DNA of 64,000 nt, from the NCBI RefSeq assembly GCF_018294505.1, contig NC_057807.1:142156461-142220460 (forward strand), given 5' to 3'. How positions within the stretch are numbered: the stretch's first letter is position 1; each line of letters begins with the position of its first letter. This document shows, piece by piece, positions 1 through 10,297 of this stretch. This stretch comes from Triticum aestivum. Taxonomy: Eukaryota; Streptophyta; Magnoliopsida; Poales; Poaceae. A program made the translations under genes and the position numbers. A model generated the notes under the pieces. That model saw nothing but the letters and a program-made list of their open reading frames with translations. It did not search any database and was not told the origin of the DNA.

Positions 1-1900
1 AGTCCAGTGGCCCAGCAAGAAGAATTTCAAGCCAGACGTACCGGAGAAGTACGACGGCAAGTCGCATCCGTCGGAGTTCCTCAGCATCTACACCATTGCG
101 GTGTAAGCTGCCGGGGGGCGAGACGACAAGATCCTTGGCAACTACTTCCCGCTAGTGCTCAAGCCCAATGTCAGATCCTGGCTCATGCACTTGCCGGACA
201 ACTCCATATCCTCTTGGGCAGATCTATGCCATCAGTTTGTTGGCGCCTTTACAGGCGGCCACAAGCCTCATGGCCAAGAAAGCGATCTTCATCTGCTCGC
301 CCAGAAGGAAGGAGAACCCCTGCGCAAGTATATTCAGAGATTCAGCCATGTACAGCACAACATCCCAGATGTCCACCCTGCCGCGGTAATCAGCGCGTTC
401 CATCAGAACGTGCGAAACCGCAGGATGCGGGAGGAGATGGCGATGTGCAAGATCAGAGACGTCAGTGAACTGTATGCCCTGGCCGACAAGTGTGCGCGTG
501 CTGAGGAGGGGAGGAAACTCCCCGGAGAGAATACAGTAGCAGGAGGATCTGATAGTGAAGATGCTGCCCCGGCAAAGAAAAACCGGCGGCGGAACAACAG
601 GAAGAAGAAAAGCAAAGAGGTGCTAGTTGTTGAGCAGTCCGGCAACGGAGGTGGCGCCAAGAAAGCTAAAGCTGGTAGCTCCGGCAAGGAGATCCAGGCT
701 GTGGTGGCCGCCGACAAGCAGGATGGCACCAACAAGCAGTACTGCAAGATCCACCGCACCAAGGGCCATGACCTCCAGAGTTGCAAGAAGGTCGAGCAGC
801 TTGTTGAGCAGCAAAAGGCTGAATGCGAGCGACGCGGCAAGGAGAAGGCCCAGGAAGGTGCTGGAGGAGCCGGCAAGAAACGCCCCGGCCGGGGAGGACG
901 CCGCGGCAAGGCCAAGCAGCGGCAAGGAGACAGACCTCCCCGCGGCCGCGACAAGGATGAAGATGACGATGACGACGAAGATATGGATGATGATGAGGCT
1001 GATGAGCAGGAGTTTCAGAAAGCCACAGAGGTCCTATGCGTTGACGGCGGTGCTTCTCTGCATACTTCACACCGCCAGCTTAAGCAGTGGATGCGGGAAG
1101 TCAATGCAGCAGAACCATCCGTAGAGTCACGCAGGCCTCTGAAATGGTCCAGCACGCCTATCATCTTTGATATCGAGGACCACCCTGATCGCATAACTGC
1201 GGTCGGGTGCTTGCCGATGTTGGTTTCACCAACTATCCGCAACCTCAAGGTCACAAAGATGCTAGTTGACGGCGGGGCCAGCTTGAACCTGATCTCCTCT
1301 GCGGTACTCCAGAAACTCCAAATCCCTGACAGCGAGCTCGAAGAGACCGGCACATTCCAAGGAATCAATCCGGGAAGGAGCAAGTCGAAGGGAAAGATCA
1401 CGCTGCCGGTGACATTTGGCAGCGAGCTGAACTTCAGGACTGAGAGGGTCACTTTTGACGTTGCTGACTTCCCATTGCCCTACAATGGGATACTCGGCCG
1501 TCCAGCGCTCGCCAAGTTCATGGCAGCCTCTCATTATGCGTACAACATGCTGAAGATGCCAGGCCCGTTAAGTGTCATCTCTGTCCTTGGCGACAAGAAG
1601 GATGCCCTTATCTGCGCCGACAAGATCTACCGGGAAGCAGCAGCCGCAAAAGATCACAAGTCACTTGCCGTTGAAGCTCCCGGGGGGAAGAAGAAGACCA
1701 AGTCCGGCAAGAGCTCTGATGCCCACTCCGGCAAGCGCACCTCTTCGGAGTGCTGCGCTACCGTCGAGGACGCACCATCGAGCTCCACCGGCAAGTATAA
1801 GAAGGCAATGGCAGCTCCACCAGAGACCAAGAAGGTTTCCGCCAAGGAGGACGGCACTGGTGGTACCTTCACCATCAGTGCCACTCTCGACCCTAAATAG
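1..1900 (+). pseudogene. gag-pro: gag-protease polyprotein of element 1, 5' truncated, one nonsense codon
   Basis: One frame runs from the window edge to TAG at 1898-1900. A retrotransposon gag domain lies around 40-500 (motifs PEKYDGK, RSWLMHLP, RKYIQRF). A lysine/arginine-rich linker follows, then a Cys/His knuckle-like motif (YCKIHRTKGHDLQSC, about 740-785) and an acidic run of Asp/Glu near 950-1010. The aspartic protease core is MLVDGGASLNLIS near 1260, with DGGA in place of the usual DTG/DSG, followed by the flap-side motif NGILGRPALAKFM near 1485. TAA at 104-106 interrupts gag where homologues have a Gln codon. The GTG at 155 is not a real start; the true start is left of the window. 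Confidence 0.88.
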
Positions 1901-1906
1901 GAAAGC

Positions 1907-2496
1907 ATGCTCGTTGCTTTCCTGCGGGCGAATGTCGACGTGTTTGCGTGGCAACCGTCTGACATCCCTGGTGTTCCCAGGAAAGTAATTGAGCACCACC
2001 TTGCCGTTTGTCCTCACGCGCGGCCCGTCAAGCAGAAAGTCAGGAAACAGGCAGTGGAGCGCCAAGAATTCATCGCAGAAGAAATCAAGAAGTTGGAAGC
2101 AGCAGTCCTTGTCAGAGGAGTGATCCATCCTACGTGGTTGGCCAATCCTGTAGTCGTGCGCAAGGCTAACGGGAAATGGAGGCTTTGTATCGATTTCACC
2201 GATGTCAATAAAGCTTGTCCCAAAGACCCATTTCCCTTGCCGCGCATTGACCAGATTGTTGACTCCACGGCCGGATGTGATTTGCTTTCATTTCTTGATG
2301 CATACTCAAGATACCATCAGATCTTCATGGCAGAAGAGGATGAGGAGAAGACCGCGTTCATCACCCCATGTGGCATGTACTGTTTCGTACGGATGCCTTT
2401 TGGTTTAAAGAATGCTGGTTCAACATTTGCATGGGTAGTCCATGTCGCTTTTGAGCCACAAATACACAGAAATGTAGATGCCTACATGGATGACTA
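1907..2496 (+). pseudogene. pol (RT): Reverse transcriptase fingers/palm of element 1, broken at YMDD
   Basis: This is the same frame as gag-protease, separated from it by the TAG at 1898-1900. Ty3/Gypsy RT motifs appear in order: DVFAW, KWRLCIDFTDVNKACPKD, FPLPRIDQIVD, LLSFLDAYSRYHQI, FITPCGMYCFVRMPFGLKNAGSTF and the catalytic YMDD box at 2482-2493. A TAG stop follows the second Asp directly, and the protein resumes in a shifted frame at 2497, so a single-base frameshift splits the domain exactly behind its catalytic site. The role in the family is cDNA synthesis from element RNA inside virus-like particles. Confidence 0.9.
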
Positions 2497-5433
2497 GTGG
2501 TCAAGAGCAAGGACAGGGCAACCCTGATTCAAGATTTAAACGAAACCTTTGCAAATCTGCGCAAGATCAACCTCAAGCTTAACCCCGAGAAGTGCGTGTT
2601 TGGAGTCCCCTCCGGAAAGCTTCTCGGGTTCTTTGTGTCTCATCGGGGAATTGAAGCCAATCCCGACAAGATCAAGGCCATCGAGCAGATTGAAGCACCA
2701 AGGCGCGTCAAGGATGTACGAAGGCTCGCCGGTTGCGTGGCTGCTCTCAGCAGGTTTATCTCTAGGTCTGCTGAGCGTGCCCTGCCGTTTTTCAAAATAT
2801 TGAAAAAGGCAGGTCCAATGAAATGGACTCCGGAAACGGAGGCTGCGCTGCAGGACTTGAAGAGATACTTGTCCTCTACTCCAACACTTGTCGCACCTAA
2901 GCCACAAGAGAAGTTGCTGCTGTATATAGCGGCAACCAATCAAGTGGTTAGTGCTGCGTTAGTGGAGGAGAGGGAGGCGGATGATGAGCCAGCAACCACG
3001 GCAGACGCATCCAGCGACAGGCAGGGGGCTTCGCCGACAAGCTCTGGTCCCGACAGAGAAGGATCTGCGCAGGCATGTGAAGGGATGCAGAAGAGGATGG
3101 TGCAGCGCCCAGTTTACTTTGTCAGTTCCCTTCTACAGGGGGCTAGGTCAAGGTACTCTGGTGTGCAGAAATTGCTTTTCGGCCTTCTCATGGCCTCGAG
3201 AAAGCTGCGCCATTACTTCCAAGCACATGAGATCACAGTTGTCACTCGTTTTCCGCTGAAGAGGATACTGCAAAATCCAGAAGCAACAGGCAGGATTGTC
3301 GAGTGGGCACTGGAACTGTCAAGCTTTGGCCTCAAGTTTGAGAGCACTTCAACTATCCAAAGCAGAGAATTGGCAGAGTTCGTAGCAGAATGGACGCCAA
3401 CACCAGATGAAGAAATTCCAGAAACGAGCATCCCCGTCAAGGAAGCAAGCAAAGAGTGGCTGATGTACTTTGATGGTGCCTTCTCGCTGCAAGGCGCCGG
3501 TGCTGGCGTGCTACTTGTTGCGCCCACCGGAGAGCACCTCAAGTACGTAGTCCAGATGCACTTTCCCAAGGAGCAAGCAACAAACAATACTGCAGCATAT
3601 GAAGGCTTGCTTGCCGGTCTCAGGATCGCAGCAGACCTTGGGATCAAGAAGCTCATTGTCAGGGGTGACTCACAGCTTGTCGTCCGCCAAGTGAACAAGA
3701 ATTATCAGAGTCCGTTGATGGAAGCCTACGTTGATGAAGTAAGAAAGCTAGAAGAGCACTTTGACAGCCTACAGATGGAACATGTTCGAAGAGCTCAGAA
3801 TGACATTGCTGACGGCCTGTCAAAGTGCGCCGCACTTAAGTTACCTGTGGAACCAGGGATCTTTGTGCTCAAGCTGACTCAACCTTCTGTAACACCATCA
3901 ACTGGACAGAGCAAGAAGAGGAAGTTGGTTTCTGGTGACTATTTTCCGGCAGAGCTCCCCGAAGCCGCCGCCAAGAAGGTCCCCAAGATCAACACCAAGA
4001 GTGCTGAGGAGCAATCTGCTCCGGCGAGCCTTAGGGTTTGTTCCGTTGAAGCAGACGCTCCCGACAAGTTTTGCTCCGGCAAGCTTGTCGGGGAACATCA
4101 AGCTCCGGCTGAGCCGCAGGTTCTCGCCGTAGAAGCAGATGTTCTCGCAGCAGCAGATGTGCCTTTAGTCCTTGTTGTCGAGCCGCAGGCTCCAGCATGG
4201 GCGCAGCAGATTGTCCGTTTCCTTCAAACAGGAGAACTTCTCGAAGAGCAAGAAGAAGCGGAAAAAGTAGCCCAGCAGTCAAGTATGTACAAGTTTGTCG
4301 ACAACATACTGTACAGAAGAAGACTCAACGGTGTGAAATTGAAGTGCATTCGCCGGGAAGACAGACAACAGCTGTTGGCAGAGATACATGGAGGCATATG
4401 TAGTCACCACATTGGCGCAAGAGCACTTGCCGGCAAAGCGTTCCGGCAAGGTTTCTTTTGGCCGACAGCCCTCCAGGATGCAACTGCACAAGTAACCAAG
4501 TGTGAAGCGTGCCAGTTCCATTCCAAGCAGATACACCAGCCAGCTCAAGCTCTCCAGACGATCCCTTTATCCTGGCCATTTTCGGTCTGGGGGCTCGACA
4601 TCCTCGGCCCCTTCCCCCGAGCTATCGGGGGCTTTGAGTACTTGTTCGTTGCAATCGACAAGTTCACAAAGTGGCCGGAAGTGGAACCAGTGAGGAAGGT
4701 GACAGCACAGTCAGCAGTCAAGTTCTTCAGGTCAATTGTTTGCCGTTTTGGGATCCCTAACAGGATCATCACCGACAACGGCACGCAATTCACGAGCTGC
4801 ACCTTCATGCAATACGTCCAAGATCTTGGCGCCAAGGTCTGCTTCGCTTCTGTTGCTCATCCGAGAAGCAACGGTCAAGCGGAGAGGGCAAATGCTGAAG
4901 TGCCGCGCGGGCTCAAGACCAGGACTTTCGACAGGATGCGCAAGTGCGGAAAGAACTGGATCGAGGAGCTGTCGGTGGTTCTTTGGTCGATCAGGACGAC
5001 GCCAAATCGAGCCACTGGCCAGGCACCTTTCGCTCTAGTCTATGGAGCAGAGGCAGTTCTCCCCATGGAACTCGTATACGGGTCACCTCGAGTGCTCGCT
5101 TATGATGAGCTTGAGCAAGAGTAGCTGCGACAAGATGACGCGCTGCTCCTTGAGGAAGATCGTCTTCAGGCCGCTGTACGAGCTGCTCGATATCAGCAAG
5201 CTTTGCGCCGCTACCATAGCCGAAAAGTTAGTGCCAGAAGTTTCGAGGAAGGCGACCTTGTTCTTCGGCGCGTTCAGTCCGCCAAGAATTCCAACAAGTT
5301 GACGCCGAAGTGGGAAAGCCCTTACTGGGTGAAATGAGTCACTAGGCCTGGCGCTGTCCGCCTTGAGACTGAAGATGGCATTCCGGTGAGCAACTCCTGG
5401 AACATTGAGCATCTTCGTAAGTTTTACCCGTAG
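2497..5433 (+). pseudogene. pol (RH-aRH-INT): RT thumb, RNase H, second RNase H and integrase of element 1
   Basis: The RT thumb (LLGFFVSHRGIEANPDKIKAI) is followed by an RT-connected RNase H region (RPVYFVSSLLQGA, about 3105-3410). A second RNase H (WLMYFDGAFS ... IVRGDSQLVVRQV ... NDIADGLSK, about 3450-3830) follows. In it, the Glu usually found after NNTA is Ala. A spacer full of Pro/Ala/Glu comes next. Integrase has a zinc-binding H-H-C-C (HGGICSHHIG ... CEACQ), then Asp in LDILGPF, Asp in TDNGTQF and Glu in NGQAERA. In-frame stops at 5122-5124 (TAG) and near 5336 (TGA) break the C-terminal tail. The frame ends at NSWNIEHLRKFYP and TAG 5431-5433. This arrangement defines the Tat lineage. 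Confidence 0.9.
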
Positions 5434-5438
5434 GGCGC

Positions 5439-5464
5439 GGTTGCCGGAACCTGTTCCGGCAACC
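5439..5464 (+). other. Perfect hairpin just after the pol stop codon
   Basis: A 12-bp stem (GGTTGCCGGAAC with GTTCCGGCAACC) and a 2-base loop begin 5 bases after the pol stop. A hairpin of different sequence sits at the same place in element 3 (42348-42370). The role is unknown; RNA stability, 3' processing or packaging are possible. Confidence 0.7.
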
Positions 5465-5535
5465 ACCTTTTGTACAAGTCTTGCCGCTGTTGCATGTAAT
5501 CCTTCGTACAAAGCCGGGCGCAGACCCCGTGCATA

Positions 5536-5541
5536 AATAAA
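5536..5541 (+). promoter_or_regulatory. AATAAA polyadenylation-like signal behind pol
   Basis: AATAAA lies about 105 bases after the pol stop and before the convergent antisense gene. Element 3 has AATAAA in the equivalent place (42264-42269, - strand). The bases alone do not show that it is used. Confidence 0.4.
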
Positions 5542-6231
5542 GATCATGTGCTCCGCACATCTTGTCAATTTCATGCTTTCTGCTTTTTCGCATGTATTAT
5601 CTGACACTTTGTGCAGCACCAACCCCCGGTAAGCAATAACGAGCCGTAAGGCTCCATATCTTTATTTTCTCTTCTTTCTCTTTCTCAAAGGAAGGAAGGT
5701 TCCCTCACCCACAAGTTTGCCGGGGGGGAAGGAGAAGATAATGGTGTGGACCAGGCATCGTTCAAGAAAGTTTCACCTTACCGGGAAGCAAATGACAGAA
5801 AAGCTAAGTTGCTAAAGTTTGAGCAATCAGTTTTTAAATTCTTAAGTTATCTTCCTCGAACGACCGTGCTTTGTATGGAAAACCTGTGCGCGGAGGAACC
5901 AACTCGTAGCTAGTTGCGCCCTTACTTTGTTTCGAGTCCGCTCAACAACTTAAGTGAGCTGCGACTAGCTGCGACAAGGTTTCTTGTCGGTAGCGGCACC
6001 GCCAGCAGGCTGCTGACGTTCCGCACTCAGCGCTCGCGGCAAGGGTGCTTGCGCCGGCAAGTTCCCTAAAAGCGTAGGGCAAAAACATAAAAAGGAAGGA
6101 ATCAAGTAAAGGAAATAACATAGCAGTCGATATCCAAAATAGAGTTATATTACAAAATAGCTTGTCGCAGCTCTAACAGAATGTTCTCATGGCATGACCA
6201 GCAGCGACAAGGAAAAGAGAAAATGGGCAGC
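5542..6231. other. Non-coding spacer between pol and the antisense gene of element 1
   Basis: I see no convincing coding frame here. The spacer separates the convergent ends of pol (+) and the antisense gene (-). It contains the recurrent GGCAAG/CTTGCC motif of this element and would hold both 3' UTRs. Confidence 0.5.
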
Positions 6232-7748
6232 CTAATCTAAGCGATCGCCCTCGACCCTCTTGATCCCGCTCACCTTGTCCACAATGAGTGCGACAAGGGC
6301 CTTGAGCGCTTCCAGATCAGCATCCGGCGGCAAGGACATGAGGACGTTGGTGAGGTTGAGGCCTGGGTTGCGGAAGGCCACCTTCACCAGCACCTTCTGA
6401 AGAGCTCCCGTGCAAATCTTGCGCGACTCGTCGGCCAGCTGCTTTGGGATCCTCTCCCGGAGTCGCTGGAGCACCGTCGCCACGCCTTTGAAGAACAGGC
6501 TGAGCTTGGCGCTAGGTTGGAGACGCTCATCGGAGGAGTACCCAAGATCCTCCATTCCCAGCTGCGCCAGCTCCCCGTCGATGGTGGCGGCAACATCCAC
6601 AAGGCCCTCCGTCCAGTGCTCCATGTTCTCCCTGAAGGTGTTCTGGGCGGCGGGAGCACTCGCCAGCAACGCCTCGTTGGCCTTGACCTTCTCCGCCAAG
6701 GCCGCCTCCCGCTCCCTGGCCCCGTCCAGTGTCTGGGTCAAAGTGGCCAGCTTCAGCTCGAGATCGGCGTTGGAATCCTTGGCGGCGCTAAGTTCTTTGC
6801 TCCTCTCGGCAAGGAGACCCTGCAGCTCGCCATGAGCGGCGGCATCCTTTTCGCGCTCAAGCTTGAGCGCGGCATGCTCCTCACCGCCCGCTTTGAGGTC
6901 GGCCTCCAGCTGCGCCACTTTCGCCTCCAGCTCCTTCTTGGCAGCCTCGGCAGCTGCGGCGGCATCCTTTGCTTCCTTGAGAGCCCCGCCAACTGTTTGC
7001 TCCCGCGCGGCAAGCTCTTCCTCGTAGCTGTCAAGGTTAACCTTGCGCTGCGCCAGCTCGCCTTCCTGCGCGAACAGCTTCTCAGCGGCAAGGCGCTGTT
7101 GCTCTTCAACCTCGGCCTTCTCGAGGAGGAAGGCTTTCCGCGCCTCGGAGAGCTGCTCCCGCTCCTCTGCCAGGGACCGGAGAGCCTCCTACCTCATGCC
7201 TCAGAGCTCCTCCGCACGCTTCTCAATATCCACCCCCACCTTCGCCACAAGCGCTTCCCGCGATTCCAGCTTGGCTTGGCGGGCGCGGTAGAGTGACAGC
7301 AACTTCCGCAGCAGCCGCTCCTCCTCAGGCTCGCCGTTGTTGCTGCTTGGCGCGTCGACCAACGACAGCCCCGCGGAGGCAAGCACTTCTCCATCCAAGA
7401 CTTCTCCTTCGACCGGCGCCCTGGAGCTTGACGCCCAGGGGAGCTTGATGAAGATGCCATCGCCGGCCTTCAGATAGGCGCCAGGCTGGGGCTCTTCGGA
7501 GCCTGGCGCTGCAGCAGCGGCAGAGGGATCGGCGGTCGGCGCAGCGCCTGGCGCTCCTACGGCCTCAGGGCCGTCAGTGCGATCGCCGGATCCCTCGCCA
7601 GCTTCTGCGGCGGCAGCTTTGGCGGCCTCCTCTTCGGCGGGCTCATCAGCGTCCGCTCCTTCTTCGGTGGCCACGGTGTCGTCTGCATCGCCACGTACGT
7701 TCTCCTCGCCGGCAACCTCAGTCTCCATTGGCTCCGTGGCGGAAGGAT

Positions 7749-7855
7749 CTGACGACCGGAAGAGGGAGAAAAGTCAAGCAAATATTCAGAAAGAAAAATC
7801 AGAAGAAGAAAAACCCAAGGGAGGTTTTCAGGCCAGAGGGTCACCTACACTTGGA
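7749..7855 (-). other. Intron C of the antisense gene
   Basis: The acceptor reads TTCCGGTCGTCAG before the exon leading to METEVAGEE. The donor is GTAGGT or GTGACC near 7855-7850, so the exact donor is uncertain. Confidence 0.5.
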
Positions 7856-7898
7856 TCTGCAGTCGCGGTCTCAACCACTGGAGGGTCGCTGGTGCTGC

Positions 7899-7978
7899 CC
7901 CTTGCCGGAGAACTGTCCCTTGCCGGAGAATTCTCCCTTGCCGGAGAACACTCCCTTGCCGGGGAATCCTCCCTTGGC
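7899..7978 (-). repeat. 18-bp minisatellite in an exon of the antisense gene
   Basis: Four to five tandem copies of an 18-bp unit (on the + strand, CCCTTGCCGGAGAA plus four bases). On the coding strand it gives repeats of the type SPAREN/SPARDS. Confidence 0.75.
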
Positions 7979-8045
7979 GGTGTGGTCGAAGTAGATGGCA
8001 CTTCGGGAGCGGTTTCCGGACGCTCCTGGTGAAGCTGCTCTGCTC

Positions 8046-8128
8046 CTGCACAACCCAACAATCAAAGATATCAGCAAAGAAAGAGCACCCATGCGCGCCT
8101 AAAACCAGGAAGCAAACCATATACTTAC
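8046..8128 (-). other. Intron B of the antisense gene
   Basis: 83 bases, donor GTAAGT, acceptor TTGTGCAG. Removing it joins SPQRSPQ to RAEQLHQERPE in one open frame, whereas the unspliced reading changes frame. This is the cleanest evidence for splicing in the gene. Confidence 0.75.
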
Positions 8129-8276
8129 GCTGGGGGCTGCGCTGGGGGCTGCTTTGGGGAGTAGCTGCCGGGTCCGGCAAGGTGGTCTCAGGCATGTCCC
8201 TCGTTGGCGCGACGGGTTCATCCTCGATGATGATCACCGGGGCTTGGCTCTCTTCGCCGCTCTTTGAGCCAGCGTC

Positions 8277-8366
8277 CTGAAAAGGAATAGGTTCAGAATG
8301 AAGTAGATCAGATACAAGACAAAGCAACAAAATTGAAGAACTACAAGTACAGCAAAGAAATCTTAC
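8277..8366 (-). other. Intron A of the antisense gene
   Basis: 90 bases with donor GTAAGA and a pyrimidine-rich end reading TTTTCAG. The upstream exon ends in a Glu-rich run (SSDEEEE) and the downstream exon opens DAGSKSGEESQ. The phase is off by one base, consistent with one later indel. Confidence 0.65.
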
Positions 8367-10083
8367 TCTTCTTCTTCCTCGTCGGAGCTGAGCGCGGAGA
8401 GATCGAAGTCCGGCTCACCTCCGGTGCGACGAGGCGGAGGAGTAGGATCCCTCGACCGCTTGGCGGGGGCAGTGGCGGTGGTGCAAGAGGACCCCGCTCC
8501 AGTTGCTGCAGCGGCGTGAGGCGCTCCCGCGGCAACATTGCTTGCCGCGGTAGAGCGTGTCGCGCGGCGCGGCGGCTGTTAACTTGTCTGCCGCCCTGCT
8601 GCGTCCCCAGCCCTGCGGAGACGCCTTCTCGGTGGAGCTTGGGGCTCCGCTTGCGGCGAGCTGGCTGAAGGTGGAGAAGAGGTGGAGCCGATCTTCAACG
8701 AGTCGCTCGCGCCCTCGGCAGGCTCGCTCGACTCTGTTTCAGGCCAGACAAGCTCTTCCTCGCCGGCAAGCTCCTCTCGCTCGGCAAGGCTTGCCGCCTC
8801 TGCTGCCTCTGCCTCCTCCATGGTGAATCCAAATTGGCCTGCGGCAACGGCTGCTGCCGCCTCTTCCAGCCTGGTGGCGATGCGCCGCATCTCGTCGTCG
8901 GTGGTGTCGCGGGTGAGGCTTTTCTGCTCGTCGGGGCGGATCGCCACTTCTGCCATCTTTCGAAGAACTCTTGCACGACGTCGTCGGCAGGCTCTTGCCA
9001 AGTGGCGACGATCCCATGCGAATCGCAGAGTGGCATCATTGCGCGGATGCGGTCAAGCGAAGAGTTGTTGCAGAGCGGAACGACCCCCCTCGGCAACCTA
9101 AACGCTCCGGGATGCTCGGGATCATGCTTGAACAGCTCCAGGAGCATTGCGTCCAGCTCCAAGACAGTAAAGTTGAAGTTGAGGCCCGGGCGCAGCCTCA
9201 TGATGTCCGCCGTGTTCTGGAACTCCCAGGCGGGTCTCCCCCTCTCCTGCAGGGGGGCGATGCGGCGGCGAAGGAAATCTGCGCCAACAGCGCCTACGGT
9301 GAGCCCGGCAAGCCTGAGGCGCAGGATCCTGGTGACGGCAATCTTCAGCCTAGCGTCCTCCGAAGCCAAGTTGCTCCAATCGTTGCCGCGCACTACTGGG
9401 GCTTGGCGCTCGGCGGTGAACAGCTGCGGGTTTTCCTCGAAGATCCAGCACCAGTTCGCTCTCCACTCGTCCCACTTGCTGCGGAGCTCGCCCTCCAGAT
9501 AAGCATCCTTCTTGCCGAGTCTCGAGATCCAGGCGATTCCGCCAGACAAGGGCTCTCCCCTCTCGACTCGGGGTATGAAGAAGTGGCGGAAGAGGGCTAC
9601 ATTTGGGTGGACTCCGACAAAGTTTTCGTGGAGATGTGCGAAAACTGCCATGGTCAAAACGGCATTGGGGGTGAAATCAAGGAGATGGAGCTCGTAGGTG
9701 TTCATGATGTCACAGAAGAATTCGGAGAAAGGCGGGCAGAGCCCGCAGTAGAAGAACAGCGCGAAGAAAGGGTATCCAGTCGGAGCTAACTTCGAAGAGG
9801 TAGTAGTACTCCCTCAGCTCCTTCGCGTCGAGCTGGGGGGGGGGGAGATTGCCTGCTCCTTTCGCAGTGCCGCGAGCCGCTGCGCCTCGGCCGACTTCAC
9901 GCCCTTCCCCTTGTCAGCTTTCGGAGCCATGGCGGAGGTGGCGGGGGAGATCGACGGCGTTGGTGGTGCTGCTGGCGATGGGGGGCGGAGCGCTGCTCTC
10001 TTTCGACTTTGGGAAGAAGGGGCGAGCGGCGGAGATTTTGGAGCAGTAACCGGCGAGATGGGTGACTGCCCCTGTTTCCTCTG

Positions 10084-10091
10084 CTTATAAA
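10084..10091 (-). promoter_or_regulatory. TATA-like box of the antisense gene in element 1
   Basis: TTTATAAG on the - strand, about 155 bases upstream of the ATG at 9930 and inside the element just before the LTR. It could drive the antisense gene independently of the LTR. Confidence 0.45.
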
Positions 10092-10282
10092 GAGGGAGGG
10101 GCGAACGTTACGCTTTTCCGAATAAAGAAACCACCCACGATCTCTCCCACGATGCTGCATTCGACGCGTGCCGTTCGGGAGAGCGCGGTGGATACGGGGT
10201 AAGAAATGGCACAACCTAGGCCGCACGTGCCCGTGCCCTGTTTTGGGCCTGGCCCAACAGCGCTCGGCACCGTGTGTGGCCC

Positions 10283-10297
10283 AGGCCCGGGGGCTCC
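10283..10297 (+). promoter_or_regulatory. Polypurine-tract region of element 1
   Basis: GCCCGGGGGCTCC directly before the LTR start TG. Similar G-rich tracts lie beside the 3' LTRs of elements 2 and 3. In LTR elements this site primes plus-strand DNA synthesis. Confidence 0.6.

Larger units (their letters stand above)
6232..9930 (-). pseudogene. Antisense multi-exon gene of element 1 (putative gypsy-type transposon protein, coiled coil)
   Basis: The likely start is ATG at 9930 (MAPKADKGKG). The N-terminal domain has GYPFFALFFYCGLCPPFSEFF and NVALFRHFF, the signature of the Pfam family 'putative gypsy type transposon'. The middle is low complexity. The C-terminal half (7748-6232) is a long Ala/Glu/Lys/Leu coiled coil ending in a globular domain that resembles the end of the homologous gene in element 2. 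Introns with GT-AG ends are visible at about 8366-8277, 8128-8046 and 7855-7749; splicing the second preserves the frame. Damage: an 11-C run and nearby shifts at 9835-9790, a frameshift near 8950, and stops TGA and TAG near 7201 and 7192. It runs opposite to gag-pol. Its function is not established; the coiled coil suggests a structural or partner-binding role. Confidence 0.8.

Noticed and set aside
403..954. Long - strand ORFs opposite gag of element 1
   Set aside because: They mirror the biased codon use of gag; no domain, no conservation in element 3, low-complexity Ser/Arg/Leu text.
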